A stretch of 64,000 bases of DNA from Tilletiopsis washingtonensis (lineage: Eukaryota; Basidiomycota; Exobasidiomycetes; Entylomatales), in the NCBI RefSeq assembly GCF_003144115.1, contig NW_020312006.1, positions 311,185 to 375,184 on the forward strand, written 5' to 3'. The position numbers and the translations under genes are program-made. Numbering within the stretch: position 1 is the stretch's first letter; the number at the start of each line of letters is the position of its first letter. Of this stretch, positions 10,581 through 22,767 are shown piece by piece. The notes beneath the pieces were generated by a model. It ran no database searches and had not been told where the DNA came from. It worked only from the letters and a program-made list of their open reading frames with translations.

Positions 10581-12196
10581 ATGTCGTCGCATCTCCTCTT
10601 CATGCCGACGCAGCCCGCGCCCTCGTCTCCCTCTCGGCATGCCTCCTCCTCCGGCTCCACTAGCGGCAGCGGCAGTCCTTCCTACTTCGCCTCAGCGCCG
10701 CATCAGCCGCCTCCTCCGCCTACACTGCCATTTTCCAGCACCGCACTCTCCCATCGCCCCTCCGCCCTCTCGTTCGGATTCGGCTTCGCTTCTCCCTCTG
10801 CGCCCTCCACACCTGCAGCAGCGAGCCCTTCCGCATGGGGCGTAAGCGCGGCGTCTGCCAGCGCGACACCTCGATTTGTGCCTTCGGCGCCCGGCGGCGC
10901 GCGGGAGAAGCGGCGGCGAGAGGAGGAGGAGGATGACGAGATGGGCAGTCCGCGCGGCTCCTCCTCCACCGTCAATGCTTCTTCCTCTACAGCTGTTGCG
11001 AATGCAGCAGGCAGCGCAGCAGTCGTGCCGCCGGCACCACTGCAGGCGAGGCAGGAGAGAGTGCTGCCGAAACGCATGCGCGCGGGCCTGATGGCGCAGC
11101 AGCAGCAGACGCAGGAGGCGAGAGAGGAGGCACAGGCGGACCAGGAGGAGGATGTGGATCTCGGCAACATGCTCGGTGAGTGTAAGAGGCATATGCCGGC
11201 TGCCCGATAGGCATGGTGGGACCGCAGGACGAGGCGTCGCAAAGCCCGGAGCCAAGGCGGGGTGGAGCGCCGTGCAGAGTGTGCGGCCAGCACCGAAGGC
11301 GGCGACTTGCATCATTGGCGGAGAGCTCGTGTGCCGCGTCGTTCTGGCCTCGAGAATCGTTCAGCCGCTGACATGCGTTCCTTGCAGCCACGCTCGACAA
11401 GTCTTCCTTGCTTCTGCTTCTCTCTCGACTTCTCTCGCACTCTCCCGACCGGACGCTCCGCTCTCAGATCCTCACACACTTGCCACGGCCCACACGCGCC
11501 TCCTTGGCCGCCGCGCTCGACGTCCACGAGCGAGCCGTGCGCGCCGCCTTGCCGGCCGGCGGCGAGACCGTGCGTGCCGAGTGGGCGTGGGGACGCCTGC
11601 GAGGGCCCTTGATGGCATTCGCCAGTGCCGCGCTTGGCCTCCTGCGCTTCTTCGATACGCCGAGCAACTCGAGCGCGCAAGCTTCTCATCCCGGCGAGAC
11701 GTACGACTTTCTGCACGACGTCACGTCTCGTCTTCTTCGGCTTCTCTCTCAGCTCCCTCCACTTCCCTCATCGACACTGCTCTTCTCGAACCTCTCGACA
11801 CCAGCAGCGTCGCATCCCTTAGCCTCAAGTCTTCCCGCTCGCCTGCTCTCTCCCGGATCTCCTCACGCGCTCCTCGCTCTGCTCTTCCCCGCGCTCTGGA
11901 CGCACTGGCAGCGACTCCTCACCTCTCTCACGCACGCCGTCAACGTCGAAGGCCGCATGTACGGCGCCGACGCCATTGGTGCCTGGCTCGCCGGTCTCAC
12001 AGCGCTCGGCGCACCAAGAGAAGAGGCGCGCGAGGAAGAGAAGGCCGTGCGCGCTGCGATGCAGAGTCTAGCGACGGCACTCGAGGCGGAGATTGGATGG
12101 CTCGTGGGCGGCACGGCGACGAGGGCACCGAATCGAGGTAATGCGGGCGCGCATCGGACGTGGGCGACGGGACACATGGAGGAAGAGGAGTTTTGA
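10581..12196 (+). CDS. STS1: Sts1/Cut8 tethering factor for nuclear proteasome
   Basis: Exons 10581..11175 and 11388..12196 encode 467 residues. The Cut8 signature spans the junction: VDLGNMLATLDKSSLLLLLS, followed by helical repeats typical of the family six-helix bundle. In fission and budding yeast this factor binds the proteasome and localises it to the nucleus and nuclear envelope. The N-terminal ~190 residues are Ser/Pro-rich and disordered with a basic-acidic cluster (REKRRREEEEDDE) and VLPKRMRAG, plausible nuclear-import and proteasome-contact elements. The intron of 212 nt is long for this locus. The C-terminus (GHMEEEEF) is acidic. The ATG at 10581 is chosen because upstream codons are low complexity and the family starts close to such a disordered region. 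Confidence 0.85.
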
Positions 12197-12649
12197 TGCT
12201 GCTGCTTCGCCCAGTCCTCGTCGACACCGCCTCTGTTCCCCGTTCTCGCCGCTTCGCTCCCAGCACCGATACCTTCCCACTTCACGTCACTTCCCCTCTC
12301 TCTCTGTTATTCATTTCTGTTCCCTCTCCAGGCTGCGCTCCCCCTTCTCACACGTTCGCTCTCATCACATAGGATTCTCGACATCACATACACCCTCTCT
12401 ACATACAATCTATGCATCCTTGACTCGTCCCGTCGCGTACGACGGCAGCAGGAGCAGCACGCTTCCGGACCCCGTCACTGCGTCAATGCCGCATCTGACA
12501 TGCCATCGAGGCCATGCTCTGACTTCGCTTCAGCTCAGCACGCGTCCTTCCTCGCCCAAACGTCCGCTCACAGACAGGCAGGAAACAAGTACAATTGCCG
12601 CTCGCTACGCCCGCACAAGAGCCCATCTCCACCCATCCGCTCCACCGTC
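12197..12649. other. Convergent 3' spacer
   Basis: Between the converging Sts1 and TPR-like genes. It is pyrimidine-rich on the plus strand (CTCTCTCT tracts) and holds no recognisable gene; it should contain both polyadenylation regions. Confidence 0.5.
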
Positions 12650-14461
12650 TCATCGCGCCAGCGCCAACTTGAGCTCCTCCACCGTAGCTACGACACGCTT
12701 CGCATCGCGCAACAACCTCGCCGCCGGAACTTGCAGCTGCGTCTCTCCCCGCCACTTCTCCGCCAGCACCGTCTTCGTCTGCTGAGGCTTCTTGCCCTTC
12801 TTCTTCTCCACAGGCGCTGTTGAGCCAAGCCCACTCGCCACGCTCTCGGCGTTACGCTCCGCCTCCTCTAGCCATGCCAGACTCTGCTTGACGTCGACCT
12901 TCTCCTTGCCGCCCCACAGTGAGCGCAGAGCGGACGCGATGCCAGAAGACGGAGAGGCGGCACCGAGTGCCCAGAGCGTCTCGGCCACGTGCAGACCTAG
13001 CACTGCATCATGCTGCGCCAACCAGAGCGCGTGCAAACGAGCGCCGTCGGCGGATGCGTTGGCGCTGGCTGCTGCTGCGTTGCTGTTCGGCGTAGTGACG
13101 AGAGCGCTGCGTGCGGCGTCGGCGCGCAGTAGACGCAGTGCCGAGATCTGCACGCGCAGTGCAGTCGAGAGAGTCACGCGGCCGGAGTCGTCGCCTGTGC
13201 TGCCGGGCGGTGCAGTAGCGTAGAGCGCTGAGAGAGAGATGAGTGATGCGACGAGTGCGCGCGTCAGAGCCGGCGAGGCTTCTGTTGGTGCGGCTGCTGA
13301 TGTTGATGCTGAAGGCACGCTTGAGGCACGGGGAGCGTCGATCTTGAGCGCGCCTTGCACGTTCGACGCAGCCTGCGCATCCTCCGTGTCGGCCAGCAAC
13401 GCAGGCGCACCGGCGAGATGCAGGCTGCTAAGCAGCCATCGTTCCGCCTCTGCCCGCTGTCCCAGCGCCGCGCTCACGCTGCCAAGCCGACCCGCCAGAC
13501 GGACGAGACGAGCCTTCTGCTCCTGCGATGCCGATGACTGCGATGCGAGTGCGTCATAGATGCGCGTGTAGCCCGCAAGCGCACCCGCGAGCGCAGTGGG
13601 CGTGCCGATGCGTTCCCGCACGCTCGCGAGGCGCGTCTCGAGCGCCAAGGCTGTCTCATCGATGGCTGCAGACGGCAGTTGCGAGCCGGGCGCGGCTAGT
13701 GCTCGTTGAGCAGCGATGTCGGGCAGCCGAATGCCGCGCTTCTCCGCCGCGTCGAGTGCGGCTTGGAGTGTGCCTTCGCACATGAGCAGTCCGTCCGACG
13801 AAGGCATGCCCTCGAGTGAAAGCGCGTCTCCTGCCGCGGTGCCCAGCTGTCCTGGCGCACGCGAGCCGCCAAAGAAGAGCTCGGGTGCGATGCCGCCTCC
13901 CCAGTTCAGCGCGATCCACGCAGCTCGCAGAGCATGTCGGCCACTGAAGCCGAGACGCGGGTCGGTGCCCGCGGTCGGGCCCCACGACTCATCGCGCATC
14001 TCAGCGGTCCAGCCACTGGCGTCGTCGCCCGTGGCAGGCACGGCACAGCGAGGCATGGCGCGATGCTCGACATACTGATGCGTCGCTTCGTACGCTGCAC
14101 CACCGACGCTGGCGATGCCGAGTGCGGCGAAGAGGAGGATGCGGGAGATGCGAGAGAGGATCTGGAGAAATTGAGAGAAGGGCGTGGTGAAGGCCGAAAC
14201 CACCGACGGCGAGACGCCCTCTTGGTTTGCGTAGCGCCGTAGCTGCGAGGTGGAGAAGGTGGCGCGCAGAAGGGGCGCTGGCACGCCAGTGCGTGCAAAG
14301 CGAGTGTGGGCCAGCGAGCAGCGAGGGATCGGCTGCGGAGCGGCGGCAGTGCTGAAGGAGAGACACTGCGCAGCTGCCCGCGGCACAGCGAGCGCCGGGC
14401 GCGGCGCACTGGTTGATGCGACGGAGCGCAGGGCCCGAGCACGCAGAAGCTGCTGGCTCAT
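12650..14461 (-). CDS. Mitochondrial membrane TPR-like protein, possibly Mgr3-related
   Basis: A single open frame of 603 residues from MSQQLLRARALRS. The first ~80 residues are rich in Arg, Ser and Ala and nearly free of acidic residues, as in a mitochondrial presequence, and include an RATFSTSQLRRYA cleavage-like region. A membrane segment follows (ILLFAALGIASVGGAAYEA, about residues 110-130). The rest is alanine-rich helix with TPR-like spacing (LAGRLGSVSAALGQRAEAER). A serine/alanine linker sits near the middle and a short KKKGKKP basic patch lies close to the end. The layout, a presequence, one membrane span and a helical-repeat domain, recalls Mgr3, the adaptor of the i-AAA protease, but I do not see a decisive motif. 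Function therefore remains a guess. Confidence 0.6.
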   Translation of the reverse strand: MSQQLLRARALRSVASTSAPRPALAVPRAAAQCLSFSTAAAPQPIPRCSLAHTRFARTGVPAPLLRATFSTSQLRRYANQEGVSPSVVSAFTTPFSQFLQILSRISRILLFAALGIASVGGAAYEATHQYVEHRAMPRCAVPATGDDASGWTAEMRDESWGPTAGTDPRLGFSGRHALRAAWIALNWGGGIAPELFFGGSRAPGQLGTAAGDALSLEGMPSSDGLLMCEGTLQAALDAAEKRGIRLPDIAAQRALAAPGSQLPSAAIDETALALETRLASVRERIGTPTALAGALAGYTRIYDALASQSSASQEQKARLVRLAGRLGSVSAALGQRAEAERWLLSSLHLAGAPALLADTEDAQAASNVQGALKIDAPRASSVPSASTSAAAPTEASPALTRALVASLISLSALYATAPPGSTGDDSGRVTLSTALRVQISALRLLRADAARSALVTTPNSNAAAASANASADGARLHALWLAQHDAVLGLHVAETLWALGAASPSSGIASALRSLWGGKEKVDVKQSLAWLEEAERNAESVASGLGSTAPVEKKKGKKPQQTKTVLAEKWRGETQLQVPAARLLRDAKRVVATVEELKLALAR

Positions 14462-15129
14462 CGTCGGACACACGCGCGAGAGAGAGAGAGGTGGGAGGGA
14501 GAGGAGGGTGGGTGAGGAGAGGAGAGGGTGCTGCGAAGTGGAGCGCTTGCCGCGGCTGATTCAGCGGGAATACAAGATTCCGCGCATAGCAAATACAGAT
14601 TCGGGCGGATTTTGTATCGCCCTGGACGCGTCGAGATTAGCGTGAGATGAGCGTGGGAACGCTGCACGGTCCTCTCCTCCGGCACGCCTTGCTCTGGCCT
14701 TGCCTGCTTGCGTCGGCACGGCACAGCATTGCAGCGCTCTGAGCACCTCGCGCATGGCGTGCGTCGAGTGAGGTCGTCCGAGGACATCGAGAGCAACCCA
14801 AAGGCATGCCGAGGCAGAGCACGCACGGCCAGAGCACGCCATGTCGCTCGCCTGCGTCGCGGCGGGGTTGGCGCGTGTCAGCGGTGCGCGTGGGACTTGG
14901 GAGCGGTGCTTGGTGTGGCTGGCGTGCGCCGCGTGGGGCGAGCTGGGCACCCTCGCGGAGCGGGCACGGCGAGCCGGTGTCACTCGAGCGGCGCACCTCC
15001 TCGCGCTTATCCTCTCCACCACATCCACACCGCCTCACACCACACTGGCATCGTTGCGCCCCATGCCATCCACGCGCGCCGCCCTCCGCTCCAGCTAGAC
15101 CTCGCATAGCGCGCTGCTCTGCGCCCGCC
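14462..15129. promoter_or_regulatory. Divergent promoter region
   Basis: About 0.67 kb shared by the TPR-like gene and the Atg26 gene. A GAGAGAGAG purine tract lies at 14475-14490, immediately upstream of the minus-strand gene. No TATA box was recognised. Confidence 0.45.
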
Positions 15130-18100
15130 ATGGCTGCGGCTCCGCACAGCCCCTCGGGCTCCGGCGCGTCAGCCGCTGCGGCCTCGCTCGAGCGTCTCTC
15201 GCTCTCCGACGCCGATGCCGGCCGCTCCGGCACTTCAGCAGTGCCTCAGGACAGCCCAGCCGGAGCGCAGTCCGCGTCGCCATTCATGGATCCCGACGAC
15301 GTCTCTCTGCCGCCATCGCCGCATCTCGAGCCTACATCGCCGCGCGGCATCAGCGTCATCTCCTCGCTCGCCGCCTCGCCCTGCCTCGGCTTTGGACGCG
15401 GCAGCATTAGCGGCCCCAGCGGCGCAACGCAGCAAGCGGCGGTGCTGCACTCTGTGCCTTCCATGCTCTCCCTTGAGCGCGAGGCGCACGAGATCTTGGC
15501 GGCGCGTGGAGGGAGTAGTAGGAGCAGCGTGAGCTCTCTGGTCGGGCAGTCCGACGCACAGCCAGTGCCGACGCGCAGCGCAAGGAGCAGCGTGCACTCG
15601 CTCGTCGAGCAGCCTGAGGCACAAGCCGCGTCACCAACGCACGAGGTGGGACACGTGATCAACCCCTCGCTCGTGCAGATGCTCAGCATGGTCGGCTCGC
15701 GCTTCGTCGAGGCGGAGTGCGGCGGGCTGCTAGATGCGGAGGATGGCGGTGCTACGCAGGAGGAGGGCGCGATGCAGGGCTTGGACGCAGCTGCAGTGCG
15801 AGAGCAGACGCGCCTATACGCTGGCCTCGACTCGGACGCGGAGGAGGATAGCGCTGCGCTGCGAGAGCCTACTGCCGCTCCTCGCTTCGCCGGCTTTGCG
15901 CGCAGCGCGCGGCGGCATGGCGTGCTCTCTGAGCTGATCGACGATTCTGGTGAGTGTTCAAGCTGGGCTGCGTCGCGTGAGCTGGCTCTGACGCGCTGTG
16001 CTCCGTCAGCGACACCGAAGGGCGGCCACACACCGCTGGGCGCCTCTCTGGCCGGCATAGGCGGCGGCACGATTCGCAGCGGCAAGCCTGGCGTTCGTCG
16101 CGCGTCGGCCCTGGGCGGCGCAGACGCTACCGCTTCTGGCTCCTCGGGCACGCTGGCACGCAGCAGTGCGCCGCTCTCAGACCACGAGGGCGAGGGTGAT
16201 GGCGAGGAGAGCGCCAGCGATATGGCTGCGTCTGCCGAATCTCTGTCGGCCCTGCAGGGCGGCGGGAGCGCAGCTTCCTCCACCTCGCTGCCGGCCTCGC
16301 AGCATGGCCGCACAACGGATCTCGGAGCTTCGATGCACATGCTCTCTTCTGCCGTGCTCGATCCGCCCAGCGGCCGGCGCTCTGGCTCTGCGTCGCCCGA
16401 GACTATCGCCGATCCGCAGGCCGACGTTCTGACGGCACAGACGTCGCACGAGGCGCTCGAGGCCAAGCTGCGCAGTCTCTACTCGCTCGACGCCAACGAG
16501 ACCCTGCTTGCGGTCCACCCTGCATGGCTCATGCGCTCCGTGCTGCTGCAAGGGCATCTCTATCTGACGAGCGGCCATCTGCTCTTCTACGCATACCTCC
16601 CCTCGCGCGGCGAAGGCGTGCTCAAGACTGGCCCGCTGCGCAAGCGCACCAAGCGCACGTTGCGCTTCAGTCGACACTGGGCCGTGCTGCGAGGGCGCGC
16701 ACTCAGCTGGTACGACTCTGAGCGCGACCCGTACTTCCCACAGGACCACATCGATCTGCGGTCCGTCCTGTCCGTCGAGGCCACGAATGATGCGTCTTCA
16801 AGCTCGACGGATGCTGAGGCCGGACACGCCGAGTTTCTCGTCCACACGCCTTATCGCGTCTTTACGTTCAGCGCCGACTCGGCCGCATCGCGTGACGCAT
16901 GGGTGCGCACGCTGCTCAAGGCTGTGCTGACGGCGCAGAACGAGGGCGAGAGCGTGCGCATCTGCGTGCCGCTCGAGACGATTGTCGATGTGGACGCGGC
17001 AGACAACGGCACGAGCGCCTCGGCCCTCAACGCGGGCGTCAAGGCGGCGGTACCGGGCTTGGCAGAGGAGGTGCGCGATGCCAGCGACGTCGTCTGTGTC
17101 AAGGTCGTCGATGGCGCAGCAGATGACTTCGCTGTCGACGAGTACTACTTCCTGCATCTGATAGAGCAGCATGCCTTCCTCAAGAGCCTGCGCGAGGCTA
17201 TCGAACAGCACGTCACCATCGATGCGCAGCCTGCGGCGCTCGAACGACCAACGCCTAGCGTGCGCGACTCGACTTCTAGTCTGCGCACCCTGCATGCTGC
17301 GCCTGGCAGTGCTGCACCGCACAGCACGATGGCGAAGCCGCCAAGCCTGGATGCGGCGCGGCACGAAGGCTCGCAGCCCTTGCCGATTGCCGATACGCGC
17401 AAGAGCGAGGGCCTGGCATACACCTTGCCCTCGTCATTCACTCCCGGCAGTGCCGAGTCGCACAAGACGATGCTGGCCGTGACGCCCAACGAGCGAGCGA
17501 CGACCCTGCCCACGGAGCCCACATATCCGCCATGGTCGCCTGCGCGCTCGCGCACCGCAGCAGCAGCGCTGGAGCGCAGTGGTGCCAATACGACGGGCGC
17601 GCCGTGGAGCGTCGCTGCGCCGCTGCCGGCGTGGGTGCGCGAGGCTGGCGGGCGGCTGCTCGCTGCAGCGCACGGCGCCGAGACCCTTGCGGCCTTAGCG
17701 CGGCGGCCACGACGCAAGGTGCGCGAGAGCTGGAGTCGGCCACCACAGCCGGGCGTGATTGAAGGCGAGCGTCAAGTCGCGGCGGAGGCCGAGCAGCAGT
17801 GGACAAGATCACGAGATGGCAGCGACGGCAGCGTGCAGAGATCGGCGTCCAGCTCTTTCGCCGTGCTTGATGCACCAGATGCCGAGGCGAACGACGCCGA
17901 CTATGAGGCGCAGTTCAGAGCGTCGTTCGTGCTGCCCGAGGACGAGGAGCTGCTTTGTCGTGAGTGGCCTCTTTCCTCGCGTCGTGACCATCACTAAGCG
18001 TCTCTCCCTCACGCAGACATCAGTGCGAGCCTGTACCGCGTGCTGCCTGTGACCGGCCGGCTGTTCATCTCGACGCACTACGTCTGCTTCCGCTCCTCGC

Positions 18101-20368
18101 GCATGGCCTCCAAGACGGTCGGGCGCACGCTCATGATCCTGCCCGTGCGCGAGCTCGTCTCGGTGGCGCGCAACAATGCGTTCCGCTTCGGGCAACACGG
18201 GCTGGTGCTGATGATTCGCGGGCACGAAGAGTGAGTCGGAGCGCCGCCTGTGTGCGTACACTGCGCTGACGTGCCGGTCGTCAGGCTCTTCCTCGAGTTC
18301 TCCTCCGCCGAGAGACGCGACTACTGTCTCTCTGTCATCAATGCACGCACGGAGAGCGTGCGTGCACAGGCGCCGTCGGAGGAGAACGATGCACAGCCAA
18401 GAGTGGGGCACAGCAAGCTGGCGCAGGAGCGCGAGGATGCGCTGCTGCTCACCGATCTCGGGCAGCGGCTGAACTGGGCAGCGTCGCGACAGGCCATCGC
18501 GTCGGGCGCCTCTTCCGCTGCGTCCAGTGTGTCTGAGCCCCTAGCACAGCAGCAAATCGACGGCCTCACCTTTCAATCGAGCGCCTCATCGACGTTCCTC
18601 TCGCTGCGGCCGCCCTCCAAGCTGCACTTCACCTTCCTCACCATCGGCTCGCGCGGCGACGTGCAGCCCTTTCTGGCGCTGGCGCGCGGCCTCAAGAGCG
18701 AGGGCCACGACGTGCGCATTGCCACGCACGGCGAGTTCAAGAGCTGGATTGAGGGCCACGGCGTCGAGTTCCGCGAGGTGGGCGGCGATCCGGCGGAGCT
18801 GATGCGCATCTGCGTCGAGAATGGCACCTTCACCGTGTCGTTCTTGCGCGAGGGCGTCTCGAAGGTGAGTCACATCCGCAGGTCTCTAATCCGCCGAGCA
18901 ACAGCTGACAAGCGTTCTCCCTCGTGTCAGTTCCGCGGCTGGCTCGACGACCTGCTGGCGTCGTGCTGGCGAGCCTGCCAGGGCACCGATGTCATCGTCG
19001 AGAGTCCCAGTGCGATTGCCGGCATCCACGTGGCCGAGGCACTGCAGGTGCCCTACTTCCGTGCCTTTACCATGTGCTGGAGCCGCAGTCGCGCCTATCC
19101 GCATGCCTTTGCCGTGCCAAACAGCAAGGCGGGCGGCAACTACAACTACATGGTGCGTCGTGCCTCGCCCGCTGCTCGCGCACGATGGCTGACAGCTGCT
19201 CCTCGCCCAGTCGTACGTCATCTTTGACCAGGTGTTCTGGCGCGCCTCGGCAGGCCAGATCAATGCATGGCGCAAGAAAATGCTCGGCCTGCGCTCCACG
19301 AGTCTCGATCGTCTCGAGCCGCACCGCGTGCCCTTCCTGTACAACTTCTCGCCTCACGTCGTGCCGAAGCCGCTCGACTGGTACGACTGGATCCAAGTGA
19401 CGGGCTACTGGTTCCTCGACAATCCCGACGGGCAGCAGGACAAGAAGTACGAGCCTCCCGTAGCGCTCGTGGCGTTCATTGAGCGTGCGCGTGCCCAGAA
19501 CCGCAAGATCGTCTACATCGGATGGGGCTCCATCGTGGTGCAAGACGCCGAAGCGACGACGCGCTGCGTGTACGAGGCGGTGCGCCGCAGCGGCGTCTGT
19601 GCCGTGCTCTCCAAGGGCTGGTCCGATCGCCTCTCGGCGCGCAAGGAGGCGCCGAGCCTCGAGTCCGAGGACGTCTTCCGGGTCGACTCGGTGCCGCACG
19701 ACTGGCTCTTCCCGCTGCTCGACGCTGCGTGCCACCATGGCGGCGCGGGCACGGTGGGCGCCAGTCTGCGCGCCGGCCTGCCGACGATCGTGAAGCCCTT
19801 CTTTGGCGACCAGGTGAGTCGCGGCAGCGCCATCATTCCACTCGTTTGTTGACTGCGTGCCTCCCTGCAGTTCTTCTGGGGCGCACAGATCGAGAGTCTC
19901 GGCGTCGGCAGCTGCGTGCGGCACCTCACCGCGGACGCACTAGCGCACGCCCTGACGCTTGCGACCGCACCTGGCTCCAAGCAAGCCGAGCGAGCACGCG
20001 CGCTGGGCGAGCAGATCCGCCGCGAGGATGGCGTGGCAAATGCTATCTCGGCGCTCTATGGCAGCTTGGACTACGCAAGGAGCCTCATCAAGCGAGACAC
20101 GAGACTGCCGTCCGCCGCGCCCGTCAAGGGCGCTACGCCACTGCCTGCTCCCTCAAGCGTCGCGACTGCCGCTGCGGGCAAAGCTGCCTCATCGGCGGTC
20201 GCTTCTGAGTCGCTGCAGCATGCTCGTCTGGGCAGCAGCAGTGGCGACGCGGGCAGAGAAGGCCACCACAGCACCTCAAGCGCCAGTGCCTCCGACGCAG
20301 AATGGTCCGTCGTCGGCGACGAGGAGCAGCCAAGTTTGGAGGGTAGTGCCTTGCTGTCTCCATCTTAG
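15130..20368 (+). CDS. ATG26: Sterol 3-beta-glucosyltransferase (Atg26/Ugt51)
   Basis: Seven exons (15130..15949, 16010..17959, 18017..18230, 18285..18864, 18931..19152, 19211..19813, 19871..20368) encode 1,628 residues, matching the large size of fungal Atg26. Domain order is a disordered N-terminus, first GRAM half (about 420-477, [20 protein letters not shown]), PH domain (480-577, with [20 protein letters not shown]), second GRAM (about 895-990, [20 protein letters not shown]) and a GT1 catalytic domain (from about 1108, [20 protein letters not shown]). The nucleotide-sugar motif [20 protein letters not shown] lies near residue 1437. The enzyme transfers glucose from UDP-glucose to ergosterol at membranes; in some yeasts it is needed for pexophagy. 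Two introns are multiples of three (60 and 66 nt), so their retention would not break the frame. Confidence 0.95.
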
Positions 20369-20704
20369 AACGTTCCCCTCCCTCCTACATCCCTCCATCG
20401 CCGCATTCCTTCTCCCCGTACTCATCTCTTCCAGTCCGTCTGTACATCATCCCTACCCGTCACGTCGCACCCACTCTCTCAACATGCTCTCGCCTCGCCC
20501 TCTTCAAAGTACCCTGCAGCCCTCACAATACATCTCCGCTTCCCCAGCCGCGCGAACGAAGGAAGCAAAGAGTGTGACTTAAGTGAGCGACGTAATAGCA
20601 AGATGACAAGGCGGCAGACGAGGGGCAAATGAGTGGTGCATAGGCAGAGGCCTGGGCCGAGAGGGGATGGCACGCAGCTGGGCCCGTTTTGGAGTTGCTT
20701 CTTC
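20369..20704. other. Convergent 3' spacer
   Basis: Space between the converging Atg26 and deoxyhypusine hydroxylase genes. No gene seen. Confidence 0.5.
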
Positions 20705-22444
20705 TCAAGCAACGGGCGCCACAGGCACGCTAGGCACCTCGGCGACGCCCGATGCCGGCTCGATGCGCTGGAACTGCGTGGGGTCGTTGTTGTCTGCCGG
20801 AGTGGGGTGCAGTCGTCAGCATGGGGTCGCTCTTTGCCTGCCCACGCACCAGCCTCGGCCGCCCCGTCGCCTACTCACACTTCAACTCATCAAGCGCCAC
20901 CACACAGCTCTCCCGCACCACTCTCGGCGCACTGGCATCCTCGGCCCAGCGCTTGAGCTCCTTGAGCACCTCGGCGTGCTCCTCGCCCTCCTCCTCCTCG
21001 GCGACTGCACCGAGCGCCTCGGCCGCCTCATGCCGCACCATTTCATGCTCTGCGTCGTTGGAGAGCACGCGGATCATAGAAGGGACCGAGGCTGGGTGCG
21101 CCAGCTCGCCGAAGACGAAGCAGATTTCATGCCTGTGCCATCAAGGCGCGTCAGCCTCGCTGGGCGCAGAAGAATGGAGAGGAAGAGAGGCACGAGGGAA
21201 ACGTACCGGAACAGCGCGCTTCCATCGCTCAAGCCATCCGCCAGCGCCAGCACCGCCTGCTTGCCCTCCTCGCCCGCCTCCTTCCGCTCCTCATCGGACA
21301 GCGAGGGAAGCTCGGCGCGCCGCCGGGCGTTGTGCACGGCGTTGCGCAGCGCAAACATGGCGCGGTAGCGCTCGAACAGGGGCGCTGAGGCGTCGGTGAG
21401 CAGCGTGCGCGAGGAGGCGATGGAGGGTGCTGAGGCAGAGGAGGAGAGGGCGGGGGCGGGGTCGATGGGCGTGAATGCGCTGAGAGGGGGCAACGTCAGC
21501 TGCGTTGCCTTCGAGACGGGGGAGGCAACGCTAATGGAGGAGGCCGCGTCCGTGGGCAAAAAGGCTGCAAGCTTGCAAGAAGCTAGGCTTGCGCCCAACG
21601 CAGATGGCAGGCCATCCCTCGTTCTACCCCACTAGCGAGCGCCCCTTGCCCTATCGCAACCCCTCCTCTCCACAAACGCCCATCTTCCACACTACCCACC
21701 TCTGCTCCTCGCCCGCGGCCTTGCGCGCCTTCTCCCGCGCGCCTTCCTCCGAGTTGTCCCACTCGATCTTCTTGATGGCCAGGCCGCACGTCTCGCGCAC
21801 CGAGACGTCGGCGTCGGCCTCGTAGGCGCGCAGAATGGGCAGCGAGGAGGGCGAGGAGATGGCGCCGAGGGCCTCTGCTGCCTGATGGCGCGAGGAGAGA
21901 GTGCGAGGAGATGCGATCGAGGAGAGCGAGACAAGGAGGAGGGGCGAGGAAGATGGCAAGGAGCAGTCAGCAAAGGGCCAAGAGCGGCGAGGTGCGCAGA
22001 GCGGGCCTTGTGGAGCAGTGGCTGCCTGTCTCACTGCCCACTCCACCTCCTTCTTCGGGTGTTGCGTAGCAGTGACTGCCTATCTCTCTGCTTACTCCAC
22101 CTCCGCAGTGACTGCCTGCCTCTCTCCTTGCCCTCCCTCCCTGCCACCTGGTGACTCACCTCATGTCTGACCATGGCATGTTCCTCCTCATCCTTCAGCA
22201 CACCCTCCAGCACGGGAATGGCGCGCACATCCTGCATCTGGCCCAGCACATATGCCAGCTCGTGCTTCAGCAGCGCCGAGTCGTCCTTGAACGCCGCGCC
22301 GATGGCGTCGATGGCCTGCTGCGCGGCCTCGGAGGAAGAGGAGGCAAGGCCCTTGAGCGAGAAGAGGGCGCGGAAACGCACGTCGAGCGCCTCGGTGTGG
22401 GAGTTGAGCGTGGCGCGCAGCGAGGCGATGCTGTTGGTCGCCAT
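20705..22444 (-). CDS. LIA1: Deoxyhypusine hydroxylase (HEAT-repeat di-iron enzyme)
   Basis: Five exons: 22160..22444, about 21696..21881, about 21207..21571, 20879..21132 and 20705..20793, giving 392 residues in one consistent reading. The enzyme hydroxylates deoxyhypusine on eIF5A to hypusine, which the factor needs for translation. All four iron-binding His-Glu dyads are present: LLKHELAYVLGQM, MVRHEAAEALGAI, LFRHEICFVFGEL and MVRHEAAEALGAV, two per half as expected for the two four-repeat lobes. The linker between lobes carries the family-typical TPIDPAPAL. The splice between exons 2 and 3 is uncertain by a few codons; the option given uses a GTAGTG donor and an AAG acceptor. Intron 1 (278 nt) is long and holds an imperfect tandem repeat. 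The start at MATNSIASLRATL is the first ATG in frame. Confidence 0.93.
22020..22120. repeat. Imperfect tandem repeat in intron 1 of LIA1
   Basis: Two to three imperfect copies of a ~37 bp pyrimidine-rich unit beginning GCAGTGACTGCCT and containing CTTACTCCACCTCC or a variant. It lies inside the 278 nt first intron and explains part of its unusual length. Confidence 0.55.
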
Positions 22445-22767
22445 CTTGGACTGTGGGGATGGATGAAGAGGGAAGGAAAGGTGCAGGCCGCACGCGGACA
22501 ATCTGATTTCGAGGGCCGAAGCTTGAAGGCCGAGCGCCGCGACTTTTGAGAGTAAGAGTAAAGAGTTGGCCCGCGGGGAGCCACCCTCTTGAGCCGCCTG
22601 CCTCTCCCTTTCCCTCCCGCCGTGCTTACGTCAGCACATTTTGCCTGCACCGCCTTTCCGCGCGCGCCTTGAGGTCAGAGTTGCCTTCGCGGGGGCCGAG
22701 CTGCTCGCCTTCTCGGCCCAGGGTCCTTGCCTCCCACCTCACCCCAACCCCTTGATACTCGCCCAGC
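22445..22767. promoter_or_regulatory. Compact bidirectional promoter, LIA1 and MRT4
   Basis: Only 323 bp separate the two start codons, so both genes should draw on shared promoter sequence. Both products act in translation (eIF5A hypusination and 60S assembly). Pyrimidine-rich tracts occur on the strand leading into MRT4. Confidence 0.6.
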
